25,928 nt of DNA from the NCBI GenBank assembly GCA_019649035.1, contig BMAT01007723.1, positions 145,780-171,707 of the forward strand, in the 5' to 3' direction. This document shows positions 1 to 7,769 of the stretch, one piece after another. The DNA comes from Elysia marginata (Eukaryota; Mollusca; Gastropoda; Plakobranchidae). A model generated the notes under the pieces. It saw only the letters and a program-made list of their open reading frames with translations. It ran no database searches and was not told where the DNA came from. The position numbers were made by a program, and so were the translations under genes. How positions within the stretch are numbered: the first letter of the stretch is position 1; every line of letters begins with the position of its first letter.

Positions 1-140
1 AGTATTAGAGTAGGACCAAAATGTTGGTGTAATATTTTTGTTGCATTTATTCTATTGTAGAGATTTTTAATTGTATGTGTTGTCACACTATTTTACAATG
101 ATCTGTATTGTCATGAAGCAAACTTTATATTCCTGTATTA

Positions 141-216
141 TAGCGCCACTGAGCACTCTTTAGTGGATTTTAGGCGCTCTATAAATAAATTATTATTATT
201 TAATTATTATTATAAA
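141..216 (+). repeat. LINE-type 3' end with ATT-rich microsatellite tail
   Basis: The stretch reads through GCGCC, a short hairpin-like GAGCACTCTTTAGTG, then GGCGCTCTATAAATAA and runs into repeated ATT. This is the usual 3' end layout of CR1/L2-like non-LTR retrotransposons and SINEs that share their tails (family knowledge). The body upstream (1-140) is AT-rich and shows no coding trace, so the parent family is not identified. A similar tail (GCGCACTATAAATT then ATT repeats) occurs at 25747-25779. Confidence 0.55.
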
Positions 217-387
217 ACTGAAACCTTTTCAATTCAACTAGAACAACTTGCTCTTAAGAACGAACATGAAGTAACACTCACATATCCTAAGGAAATTATG
301 GTCCAATGCAAATAATGATATACGGAAATACTCTTTGACTCCAAAAGCCCCGGGAATCATAAGAATAAAAGAATAAGAACCAAACAC

Positions 388-560
388 GGAGCAACGCGAG
401 CTATAGATAAACTTAGAAGCAGACAATCTTCAGGTTTCGATAACATGCCAACAGAACTACTGAAGGTAAGTGGAAAGATAACTGAAACAATCATACATCT
501 ACTATGCTCTAAAATAAGGAATACTTTCCAATAACCCGTTTCGTGGAAAGAACAAGAATG
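388..560 (+). mobile_element. Reverse transcriptase N-terminal fragment of a LINE (relic)
   Basis: In one + frame the DNA translates to a stretch with AIDKLRSRQSSGFDNMPTEL followed by a stop and then PVSWKEQE. This matches the start of the RT fingers region of many non-LTR elements, where the pattern is 'AIxxLKxxKSPGxDNIPxELLK ... PxxWKxxxI'. The copy is interrupted by a stop and cannot be followed upstream or downstream, so it is a dead fragment. It may belong to the same element as the RT palm relic at 1946-2680, with other DNA, including the CR1/L2-like piece at 1118-1540, inserted between; that is inference. Confidence 0.55.
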
Positions 561-1117
561 AGTCATACTATAAATTTATACAAGCGAAGCAAATTCTTCA
601 CTCCTGAGGTACATCACGAGCGAAGGATTAAAATATAATCATACAATAAATTGACCCATCCACCCCGTGAATTTAATAAGATAGCTTGTTTACAAAAGAA
701 ATAACATCCAAAGTTTCGCCTCTAGGCTTCATCAGTAACAATAAAAATGAAAGGTGACGGAATATTTCCACATTGAAAAAAAAATTAGAAAATGGGATTA
801 CTCGCTGCCTCTATACATGAATCACTAAAATTGACGCAATAATTTATAAAGCATGTACGTAGAAGGGTTTAAAAATAATTTTAAAAAGTCTAATGAAGTG
901 AAGAACGGCAAGAATCGTATAAAACTAAAAGATTCCTCTAAAAAAATAAAATAAAAAACTTGAACAAATTATGAATAAAAAAAGGTGTAGATAGTGACCA
1001 TTAATCGGGGTGAAAAGACATTATTTGCAACGTATGGACATGGGAAATGAAAATTTTTTTTTTAAAAATTTTTATGCTTAATTTTGTTTTAAGTTTGCCT
1101 TAGTTGTAATTTAATTT
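561..1117. other. AT-rich stretch, nothing recognised
   Basis: Very AT-rich, with several A runs and no ORF of note on either strand. It lies between two LINE fragments and is probably decayed retrotransposon DNA, but no protein similarity is visible. Confidence 0.4.
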
Positions 1118-1540
1118 TTGTTATTATCTAATGAAAATTTTGTCAAATTGCAGCATATTAAAAACAATGCCGCTTCTATAGTCATAAAAAAAGAGAAAAA
1201 CCATATCACACCCGATCTAAAGCAGCTACACTGGCTGCCAGTTTCTTGCAGAATACAGTATAAAGTCTGTACGATTGTGTATCGATGCCTAAATAAAGCT
1301 TCTTACCCTGGATTTCTGAAGGCCTTAATAAAAGACTTAGTGTACACACTAACTCGTAAATTACGTGTTGCCAAAGAAAATCTGGTTACAATACATTACG
1401 CTAATCTTAGATCCTTCTCCGCCGTAATCTCTTCAATCTGGATATCCTTGCCCTCTCACCTGAGAGAGGCGCCGTCTTTTAATAACTTTAAAATAGCACA
1501 TAAAAACTCTTATATAAAAAGTCATTAAATTGATTTAATT
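1118..1540 (+). mobile_element. CR1/L2-like LINE, C-terminal RT region plus 3' UTR start
   Basis: A 136-codon open frame (1118-1528) carries the hallmark motifs of the C-terminal end of CR1/L2-group reverse transcriptases in order: HIKNNAASIV (the 'QNxAARL' block), then HITPDLKQLHWLPVSCRIQY, a YTLTRKLRV-like 'YxxxRxLRS' block, and finally ISSIWISLPSHLREAPSFNN, equivalent to the family's 'WNSLPxxIRxxPSxxxFK' ending. These motifs are seen directly; the assignment rests on family knowledge. The catalytic domain is missing, so this is a 5'-truncated copy, as is usual for LINEs. The C-rich tract following at 1570-1595 would suit a LINE 3' UTR. Not a host gene. Confidence 0.82.
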
Positions 1541-1945
1541 TTGTTTCATTGCATTTCTTAGCCTTGCTGTTCACCCCCCCCCTCCCCCACTCCCATACTC
1601 ATCTCTTATTCTTGCTAAATCACTTAGAGCGAATGGTAAATGTTGGTACTCTGAACCATAATCGGGGATGAGTTTAAAAAACTGTACATGTGAGCCTGTT
1701 GTCTTGAGTGCGCATTATCATTAGGTTGAAAGCCAACTTTGGGATTGGAGGTGGGCACTAACATCACAAACAGACTAACACTAACAGACCCAGACACGCA
1801 TACACCAACATGCAGTCATGCTTTTTAAAGTTAAGCTCTGCTTCTTCCTCTATGTTCTGCGAGTGTTGTGAGAATTGTATTTGCAAAGCGCTTTGATCTC
1901 ATACTGTTTATTGGATACAGCGCTTTATTTATTGTTATGTTTAAG

Positions 1946-2680
1946 GTACTGTACGCAGAGGACACCGCACCACTTTCTGATAACATTAATAGTATGACAA
2001 AAATAATATACAAAGTGAGGTAACAGGCAAAAATCAGGACTACAACTTGATGCAAAAAAGACAAAGGTCATGCACATTTAAGGAGGTCAGAAAGTGGAAC
2101 AACGTGAAATTTTCATTAACGGTACAAAATTTGAAAACACGCAAGAGTTAAAGTATCTTAAAATCGATCAAAACGGATGACGTCACCTGCTTTAAGGATA
2201 TCAAAGCAATAATAGGAATGTCTAAGCAAAAAAAAAAAAAAGATCCATGTAAATAACATAATTATGGAAGGATAGAACTTAAGATAAAGTTCCTGAAATG
2301 TCTAGTACGGCCTGTCCTGCAGAACGGATGTGAAGTATGTACAAGCAGAATGGCAGATAGGGAACAAGACTGTAAGCCGCATAGATGTGGTAGGCTTCTA
2401 AGGGTGAAATAGGCTGACAAATGAACTTACGTCAGCATAATTGAAGAATTATAAGCAAACCGAGAAATTCTACAGATTCTGAATGTGCGGAGACTCGAAT
2501 ACATCGGTCAGGCAGTGCGAAAGAAAAACAGCATTCTCCCGGCATCAGCTTCAATGAAAAATAGAATAAAAAAAAGAAAATCATCGATCACATAACTTTT
2601 TAGAAACATCGCAAGGGCCAATGGCACATGCATACAGAAAATATCACGAATGTTTGAATAGAGATAACTGAATAGGGATT
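1946..2680 (+). mobile_element. Decayed LINE reverse transcriptase (palm to C-terminus)
   Basis: Pieces in shifting + frames line up with the second half of a non-LTR RT: YAEDTAPLSDNINSM at 1952 (the YADD catalytic box, second residue pair altered to AE), then GLQLDAKKTKVMHI, then GTKFENTQELKYLKI, then IKAIIGMSK, then KFLKCLVRPVLQNGCEVCTS, and near 2490 RRLEYIGQAVRKKNSIL. This order is that of 'endonuclease-reverse transcriptase' LINEs ('GxxLExVxxFKYLG ... IKxRIxxAK ... LLxxYVxPVLLYGxExWT ... RRLxWxGHVxRK'). Several frameshifts and stops make it a dead copy. The exact clade was not decided. Confidence 0.75.
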
Positions 2681-2771
2681 GTGTTGATGTCTGGTGTGGC
2701 TAGTATCGGAACCCAGCATTATGGGAACCCATAATGCTGATAGGTGACATATGAGTTGTGGCTAGAATTTA
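2681..2771. other. Spacer containing a short inverted repeat
   Basis: Holds a perfect short palindrome: CCCAGCATTATGGG next to ACCCATAATGCTG around 2712-2741. No gene seen. Confidence 0.4.
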
Positions 2772-2860
2772 CAGTCGAGTCCAAAGAACTCGTACCCAAG
2801 GATTGTTCGAACTTTAACAATTCGAATACTTTTTTATGTCGAACTATATTTATACTTATG
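2772..2860 (+). mobile_element. Pogo/Tigger-like terminal inverted repeat (one end only)
   Basis: After a TA at 2770-2771 the sequence starts CAGTCGAGTCC and continues with repeated TTCGAAC/TTCGAATA blocks, the layout of Tigger-type (pogo, Tc1/mariner) termini, where CAGT follows the TA target and the subterminal region repeats a short motif. No matching inverted end was found downstream, and no transposase was seen, so the element is either truncated or too diverged to close. Confidence 0.4.
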
Positions 2861-3102
2861 ATTTTAATTCTCTTTAATAAAAAAAAACATACCGATCAGT
2901 CGAAATAATTATGGATAATTCGAGGTTAATTTTAACACTCAGAAGGCCAACTATAGGAATATCGAAAATATTTTTCTGATAACAATAAATTTGTTTAAAA
3001 GCTCTTTTCTCTGTATATTTTTACACTTTTATAATAAACTTTACTGAGAGAAAATGGCTAAACTTCATTATAAAGCATAAAAATTGCTAATTATCAAACA
3101 AA

Positions 3103-3519
3103 ATGAATAAAAAATTGCGAAAAAGTCATGAAATTTCTACCGAATTTACCAAAATGGTTGGCCTTCTGAGAGTAAACGTGTTCCTTTTAGGTTCGAACTG
3201 GACGTATATCTGGCCCTGCGAATTATCAAACGAAGTCTCCTGTTTTGTTGTGACATCTAGTGGGTCTACTCGTTTTGAGTATGTAGTAGTCTTTATCACA
3301 TTTACCTGGCCGCTGGCTTTTAAAGTCTATTGCGAGATACAAGAAAAGGAATCTGATACCTCAACACAGTCTAGAATGGACAAATGTATGTGTCATTTGA
3401 AAACGCTACAGTCATCTTCCCTCAACAAATTGATCTTCTACGGGTGTAACAAGTGGGTTTTCCTTTACATAGGCTACATTATGCATCTATTGTTTTCCTA
3501 CTCTTTGAATAAAATTTAA
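3103..3519 (+). other. Unrecognised 138-codon ORF, probably not a gene
   Basis: An uninterrupted + frame of 138 codons starting MNKKLRKSHE and ending SYSLNKI. It is rich in hydrophobic and aromatic residues, has no domain I recognise, no Kozak or splice context that would support it, and sits just inside a Tigger-like end. A chance ORF or transposon relic is more likely than a host gene. Confidence 0.12.
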
Positions 3520-3604
3520 AAGACTCATAAATATATTTATACTAAATTCAATATTTCCCGGTACTAACGGTACAACCAGTAATATTCTATAGTTAGCTAG
3601 ATGG

Positions 3605-3641
3605 GACTTCCGGTGAGGCCGCCATGAAACAAAATGGAGGT
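3605..3641. promoter_or_regulatory. Promoter-like patch inside the hAT element (ETS and YY1-like motifs)
   Basis: A locally GC-rich stretch contains ACTTCCGGT (ETS-type core) closely followed by GCCGCCATG; read on the other strand this is CATGGCGGC, close to a YY1 site. Either strand would give a very short peptide from the ATG here. The motif pair is typical of TATA-less promoters; it may be the transposon's own promoter. No transcript evidence. Confidence 0.25.
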
Positions 3642-4168
3642 CCACGCCAGCCCCAGTAGAACTTCCATACTCCGCTAGGCCTATAGCGCTTGAACTACCA
3701 AATCTACTCTTCCCCGCCTCTCTCTCTCCCTCTCCCTCTCTCTTATAATAATAAAAAAAGAAAGTGAAGAGTGGCAACCTAGGTGAATAGTCTTATTTAT
3801 AATATAAGGTAGACCTAGGCCCATAAACATTAGTTTATAACTATTTGAATAGAACAATGAACGCAATTTCAATTGTGCGTGTAGGCCTATAATACTGCCT
3901 AAGTAGATCTAGTTGGAATATGAAAATAAATAAATTGCAAACACTTCGAGATAGCTTACAAGTTCAATTTAGTCTTGGAAAAACGAATGGAAGTTTTTCG
4001 AGCAATAACACACGATATGACATTGGTTCGGTTCTATCGCCGAATCTAGCTAGTTCTAGATAGATTCTAGATCTAGGCAGGAGCTTCAAGTGATTGAATG
4101 CGCACATTAAAAAACTGGATATGCGACTTATTTCCACAGTTATGAGATAGGCTACGAACTTGAATGTG

Positions 4169-4399
4169 TTAGATTAATAAATTTACTAGTTTTCTAAATA
4201 AATCACAAAACGCATTAATGAAGAAATTAAAATAAAACAAATATTCATGTTTGTTTGAAGGAATATAACAGGCTGGGGCGCGCTTTGCAATGGATTTAAC
4301 TTTATGTTTCTTTTGTCTCCTAAGTGCCTTCACCTCCGCTTCCGGGATCAAAGTTACGAAGGCAGGGAGTTCCACCTCGCTATCTGAGCCAGCGCAGTG
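4169..4399 (-). pseudogene. Coding-like fragment of unknown origin within the hAT element
   Basis: On the - strand a frame opens after a stop and reads HCAGSDSEVELPAFVTL followed by a lysine/arginine-rich run (ALRRQKKHKVKSIAKRAPA) before becoming AT-rich and ending at 4169. The charged composition looks more like real coding sequence than the surrounding AT-rich noise. I do not recognise the protein. It could be a remnant of the parent transposon's gene or a captured host exon; neither is shown. Confidence 0.2.
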
Positions 4400-4814
4400 A
4401 AGTCACACAAAGCTATTATCGCTAACATAGCGTTAGCCCATCTAGCTAACTACAGAATATCACTGGGTACAACATCGCAAATTTATGCATATAGCTTTCC
4501 TCTTTCATGATAAATCTTTTATGTGATGACCCTTCTACGCTGTAGTTTTGTTCTTCGATAGTCTCCGAAAATAGCTAAGGAATTTACCACCCCCCCCCCT
4601 CTTCCCTCTTTTATTATTATAATTATTATTTTTTATACAGAAAGATCCAGTTTTAGAATCACTTTCCTTTCAAGTGTTCATGAAAACTGACAACTTATGA
4701 CATCTGTCGATAGTTCTCTCTTGGATATTTTGTCATGAGCTTACGGTATCAATCTTCTATGCATCATGTAGCCTACAACTGTAAACATGTCGAAAAATAA
4801 GACCTAGGCCTACT

Positions 4815-4889
4815 GATTCCAAAAATTTAAAGGCATTTCTCAAGTCAAAGATATTTGATATTCTGCTTAGTTGGACTGACTAAAACAGT
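4815..4889 (+). repeat. Dispersed repeat, copy 1 (with 7025-7093)
   Basis: Shares ATTTAAAGGCATTT, CTCAAGT, TTTGATATT and TGGACTG..AAAACAG in the same order with 7025-7093. Both copies are on the + strand 2.2 kb apart, one upstream of the putative promoter and one in intron 1. The family is not known. Confidence 0.6.
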
Positions 4890-5220
4890 AAAAGAATATG
4901 TCATGAGCAGAAACATAGGGACTTATGTAATCGACATTGTGTATTATGGGTAGAAAGATATAGGCCTATCACAAAGAGAGATAGAAAGAGAGAGTTGTCT
5001 CAGCCTAAGTTAGTATTCGTGATTTGACAAAAACACTAGTTCAGATAAACAAAACAGATATGTTATGCGTATCCTCATTATAGACAAGGCTTTTTTTTTC
5101 TTTCTACAGACGCTGAACATGCATGACTATCCCAAGTAGCCTACCGTTGGGCATAGGCCTACATGACAATCGTACAATGTCACAGTGGTATCCCCTTAAC
5201 TAATAGGGGAGTTGTTAAAA

Positions 5221-5319
5221 TCTCTTGGTATCCCTAGCCTCTTCTTTTTCCTGTCAAGTGCCAATCATGTGACCAAACAAGATGGCTGCTGGCTGATCTT
5301 GGTGTATCGGGTGAGGAAC
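5221..5319 (+). promoter_or_regulatory. Putative dysbindin core promoter and noncoding exon 1
   Basis: In order: a pyrimidine-rich stretch (5239-5252), a CCAAT box (5261-5265), an M-box-like E-box TCATGTGA (5265-5272), and CAAGATGGCTGC (5278-5289), one base from the YY1 promoter consensus AAGATGGCGGC. A strong splice donor, AAC|GTAAGT, follows with GT at 5320; a weaker one (CGG|GTGAGG) lies at 5311. The first downstream exon of the gene starts with a good acceptor at 7746 and has only 24 nt before its ATG, so an upstream noncoding exon is required, and this is the best candidate. An ATG at 5282 reads MAAG then stop. The promoter call is inferred from motifs only. Confidence 0.5.
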
Positions 5320-5517
5320 GTAAGTATTATTCCTAATAAATATTATTAGATCTAGCTATATCAGCGGATTACCAACCGAAAAAAAAACCTATGAATGATT
5401 AAAATATTGTAGATCTAGTCTAATCAAAAGGTGCCTAAAATTAAAATAAAATCATCTTTTATCCAGTTTTAAAACTTAAAACAAGTGTGCCCTCTACAGT
5501 CTAGATCTACAGTCTTA

Positions 5518-6201
5518 AGGTGCCTACACACGATCAAATTAGCCGTCAATTATTTGAGTCAAATTATTTGACTCAAATATTTGATGCAAAATTTGACGGT
5601 AAATTTCCCACAAACGTGTTCGTACATTCCGTCAAAAAACCCATCAAAAATCAGTCTCGTCAAATGTTTAACCATGGACGGATCTATGGCCGCAGCAACT
5701 ATTGTGATCGCTTTGGACTCTGAAGAACTTTTTTAAAAGGACTTGATAGTCTTCTATCTTCCTTTGTCTGTTGTGGTACTCCTCCGACTTAACCTTCCAC
5801 AAAGAAGGCAAAGTTTGATAAACCTTAAGCACCTCTAGCATAAATTTATTTTCTGTCTGTTTTCTAGACATTGTTGTTGTAATCCTAAAGATAAACAATT
5901 TGAAAAAGAAGAAAAAAATGATTTATTAATAAATAGGTTGGGTTTTCAGTTTGTTTTCAACAACGAGAAGGTTACTTTCGAAATGATATTTGATCAAAAA
6001 ATTTGACGGGAGCCTACAAACAAAATAGAAATTTGACGACTCGTCAAAAAATATCAACTGGAGGTGATCCGTCAAATACTTGACACAAATTTTTTTTTGA
6101 CGTCAAATCGTCCTACACACCATCAAATTTCGCATCAAATATTTGAGTCAAATAATTTGGCTCAAATATTTGACGGCTAATTTGATCGTGTGTAGGCACC
6201 T
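5518..6201. mobile_element. PIF/Harbinger-type element, TTA target duplication
   Basis: Left end AGGTGCCTACACACGATC at 5518 and its exact reverse complement at the right end (to 6201) begin inverted repeats that stay nearly identical for about 80 bp, with roughly four or five mismatches. The copy is flanked by TTA on both sides (5515-5517 and 6202-6204). A 3-bp TTA duplication and AGG-type ends fit PIF/Harbinger. The inverted repeats are themselves built from repeats of TCAAATATTTGA-like words. Inside, on the - strand, is a decayed MADF-type gene, the second protein usual for this superfamily; the transposase is missing. The element lies in intron 1 of dysbindin, 198 bp after the putative exon 1. 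Confidence 0.85.
5668..5871 (-). pseudogene. Truncated MADF (Myb/SANT-like) domain gene of the Harbinger element
   Basis: From an ATG at 5871 the frame reads MSRKQTENKFMLEVLKVYQT and continues PSLWKVKSEEYHNRQRK, then about 35 more residues. The pattern 'F-L-E-x-hydrophobic ... Y ... P-x-L-W ... Y ... R' is the MADF DNA-binding domain: the first helix ends in the 'LPSLW' turn and a basic 'YHNRQRK' segment follows. Harbinger elements commonly encode such a Myb/SANT-like partner of the transposase, and its position between Harbinger inverted repeats supports this. At about 68 codons it holds little more than one domain, and later residues lose similarity, so it is probably an internal-deletion derivative. 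Confidence 0.6.
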
Positions 6202-6204
6202 TTA

Positions 6205-7745
6205 GTCGTACACCCAACTTACACCCATAATTATATATATATAGAGAGAAAATGTTTTTCTGATAGATTTTGCTGTGCTGAAGACAAATACATAACTCTA
6301 AATGGGGATAATCCTGGCATTGTGCTGCTGGCAAGACTGACAAAATGAAGGGGATGATGTACCCATTTTTATCACCAGCAGGCCAATCCCAGGATCACAA
6401 ATAATAATTTTACACAAAATAATTACTTTGAAAACATATTTTTCAAAATGTATGAACAAATACAATAAAATCCCTGTTTTTTCATTACATGTAATTATAT
6501 AGTTTTTGGTATCGTTTTTCATTTCTTAATGAGGCGCAATTGAAAAATTTACTTAGGACTTTGAAATCATTAGAGCCCTGCAATTAGTACCGTTTTTCTT
6601 TTCGCTGATCACGCCAGCCAATGAGGATAGCATGGCCCGTATTCAAGACCCAACTTTTACCTTGCTCAGCCAGTCTTACAACCATAGAGGCTCTGATTGG
6701 ATTTCAATTGTCTTTGAATCGTGACAGATTGTGGCCGGTCTTGGCCAATGAGAGATAAGATTGAGATGAACTGGAACTTGGGCAAATACAAGGGTTTTGT
6801 TGAGGGAGAAGCACAATGAGTGGCTTCCATACATTTGTAAAGAAAAGGGTGTATAGCTTCCCAAAAACCGCCCTCAAAATTAATCTGAACTCAAAAAGGT
6901 GTAAAATCCCTTAGTAAATGACAAACTTACTTGCGAGTTAATTACTTGGATATATGTGGCCTGGGGTCATTTGTGAAACCTGTAATTAATATAACGGACA
7001 AAACACATCCCTGGGCTGTAAGGAGATTTCCAATAATTTAAAGGCATTTTCTCAAGTTAAAAGATGTTTGATATTTGGACTGGCCAAAACAGGACTTGTA
7101 TAATCAAAAACCTTGAACTCAACGAGCCCTTTTTATTCAAAGAAACTGAAATTAAGGCCTAATTTTTTTTATCTTCATCAGCCTTTATAGATCACTTTTT
7201 GTAGAACAAACTATTCCAAACTAATCTCGTTTGTATTAATTTTAATCAACTAGATGTGAAACTGAAACCAATGGTGGCTTTTAAAAAAATTTTTTTTTAT
7301 GGTATGCTAGTACTTTACCAGCAATACAGCTCTTATCAATGTGAGAGAAATATTCCAATACATATATGAAAAACAAAAGGGTTAGCATTGCAAACCCAGC
7401 ATTAAGAGAGTTTTGAGTATTTTTTTCTTTCTGTTTTGAAAAAGATATTTAAGTTTATTGATGATATAGAACTTTTTTCCATTCTACTTGTATTGATTAC
7501 TTCAAAAAAGCCTCTTTTGGCTTAAAGAAAACTTTCTAAATTTTCCTGAGAAGTTTGTTGGATTTGAGCTTCACTGTACTAGTATCCTTAGCTAAGTTAG
7601 GATCATATCTTTGCCCAACAATGCTCCTTACTCCATGTTTTACTGCTCCAACCTAATAGCATTAAGACATAAATTGTCCACTTTTCAAAAGGCATATTTT
7701 TTTAACAATTATGATTTTAAATAAATAAATTTTGACTTTTTTCAG
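6205..7745. other. Rest of dysbindin intron 1
   Basis: Starts with a short TA/GA microsatellite (6230-6247). At 6600-6890 there is a patch of nearer-average GC with two CCAAT motifs and the word GGCCCGTATTCAAGAC, suggestive of a decayed interspersed repeat of unknown family. A dispersed repeat copy lies at 7025-7093. The intron ends in a T-rich tract and TTTTTTCAG|G at 7745. No coding exon or RNA gene is seen. Confidence 0.45.
7025..7093 (+). repeat. Dispersed repeat, copy 2 (with 4815-4889)
   Basis: Second copy of the repeat at 4815: the same word order, with a few indels. The segment after TGGACTG differs between copies, which places the 3' boundary near 7093. Confidence 0.6.
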
Positions 7746-7753
7746 GTCGACCT

Positions 7754-7759
7754 ATGTGA
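7754..7759 (+). promoter_or_regulatory. Minimal start-stop uORF (ATGTGA) before the dysbindin start
   Basis: The 24-nt leader part of exon 2 contains ATG directly followed by TGA, ending 10 nt upstream of the main ATG at 7770. Start-stop elements are known to stall initiating ribosomes and lower translation of the downstream frame (family-independent knowledge). Whether it is used depends on its weak context and on the real transcript start. Confidence 0.45.
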
Positions 7760-7769
7760 TTGGAAAAAA

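Larger units (their letters stand above)
3577..4465. mobile_element. hAT-type nonautonomous DNA transposon with 8-bp TSD
   Basis: The two ends form an inverted repeat of about 29 bp with two mismatches: left CAGTAATATTCTATAG at 3577, right end the reverse complement of CAGTGATATTCTGTAG finishing at 4465; the next 13 bases, ending GATGGG, are identical. Both ends are flanked by the same 8-bp word GGTACAAC (3569-3576 and 4466-4473). An 8-bp target duplication and a terminus fitting C-A-G-N-G are the signature of the hAT superfamily. No transposase is present, so it is a MITE or an internally deleted copy. Contents include a CT-rich microsatellite (3715-3745), two TAGGCCTA palindromes, a promoter-like patch near 3605 and a coding-like stretch on the - strand near 4375. 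Confidence 0.85.

Noticed and set aside
3185..3200. GGTTCGAACTGG resembling a tRNA/SINE B box
   Set aside because: No A box at the right distance and no cloverleaf or SINE tail.
3569..4473. Initial reading of the 3590/4452 inverted repeat as a simple palindrome pair
   Set aside because: Extending the match outward revealed inverted ends starting CAGT and identical 8-bp GGTACAAC flanks, so it is a hAT-type element.
6113..6343. 76-codon - frame ending in the Harbinger right arm
   Set aside because: Its end is translated inverted repeat of the transposon; not a gene.
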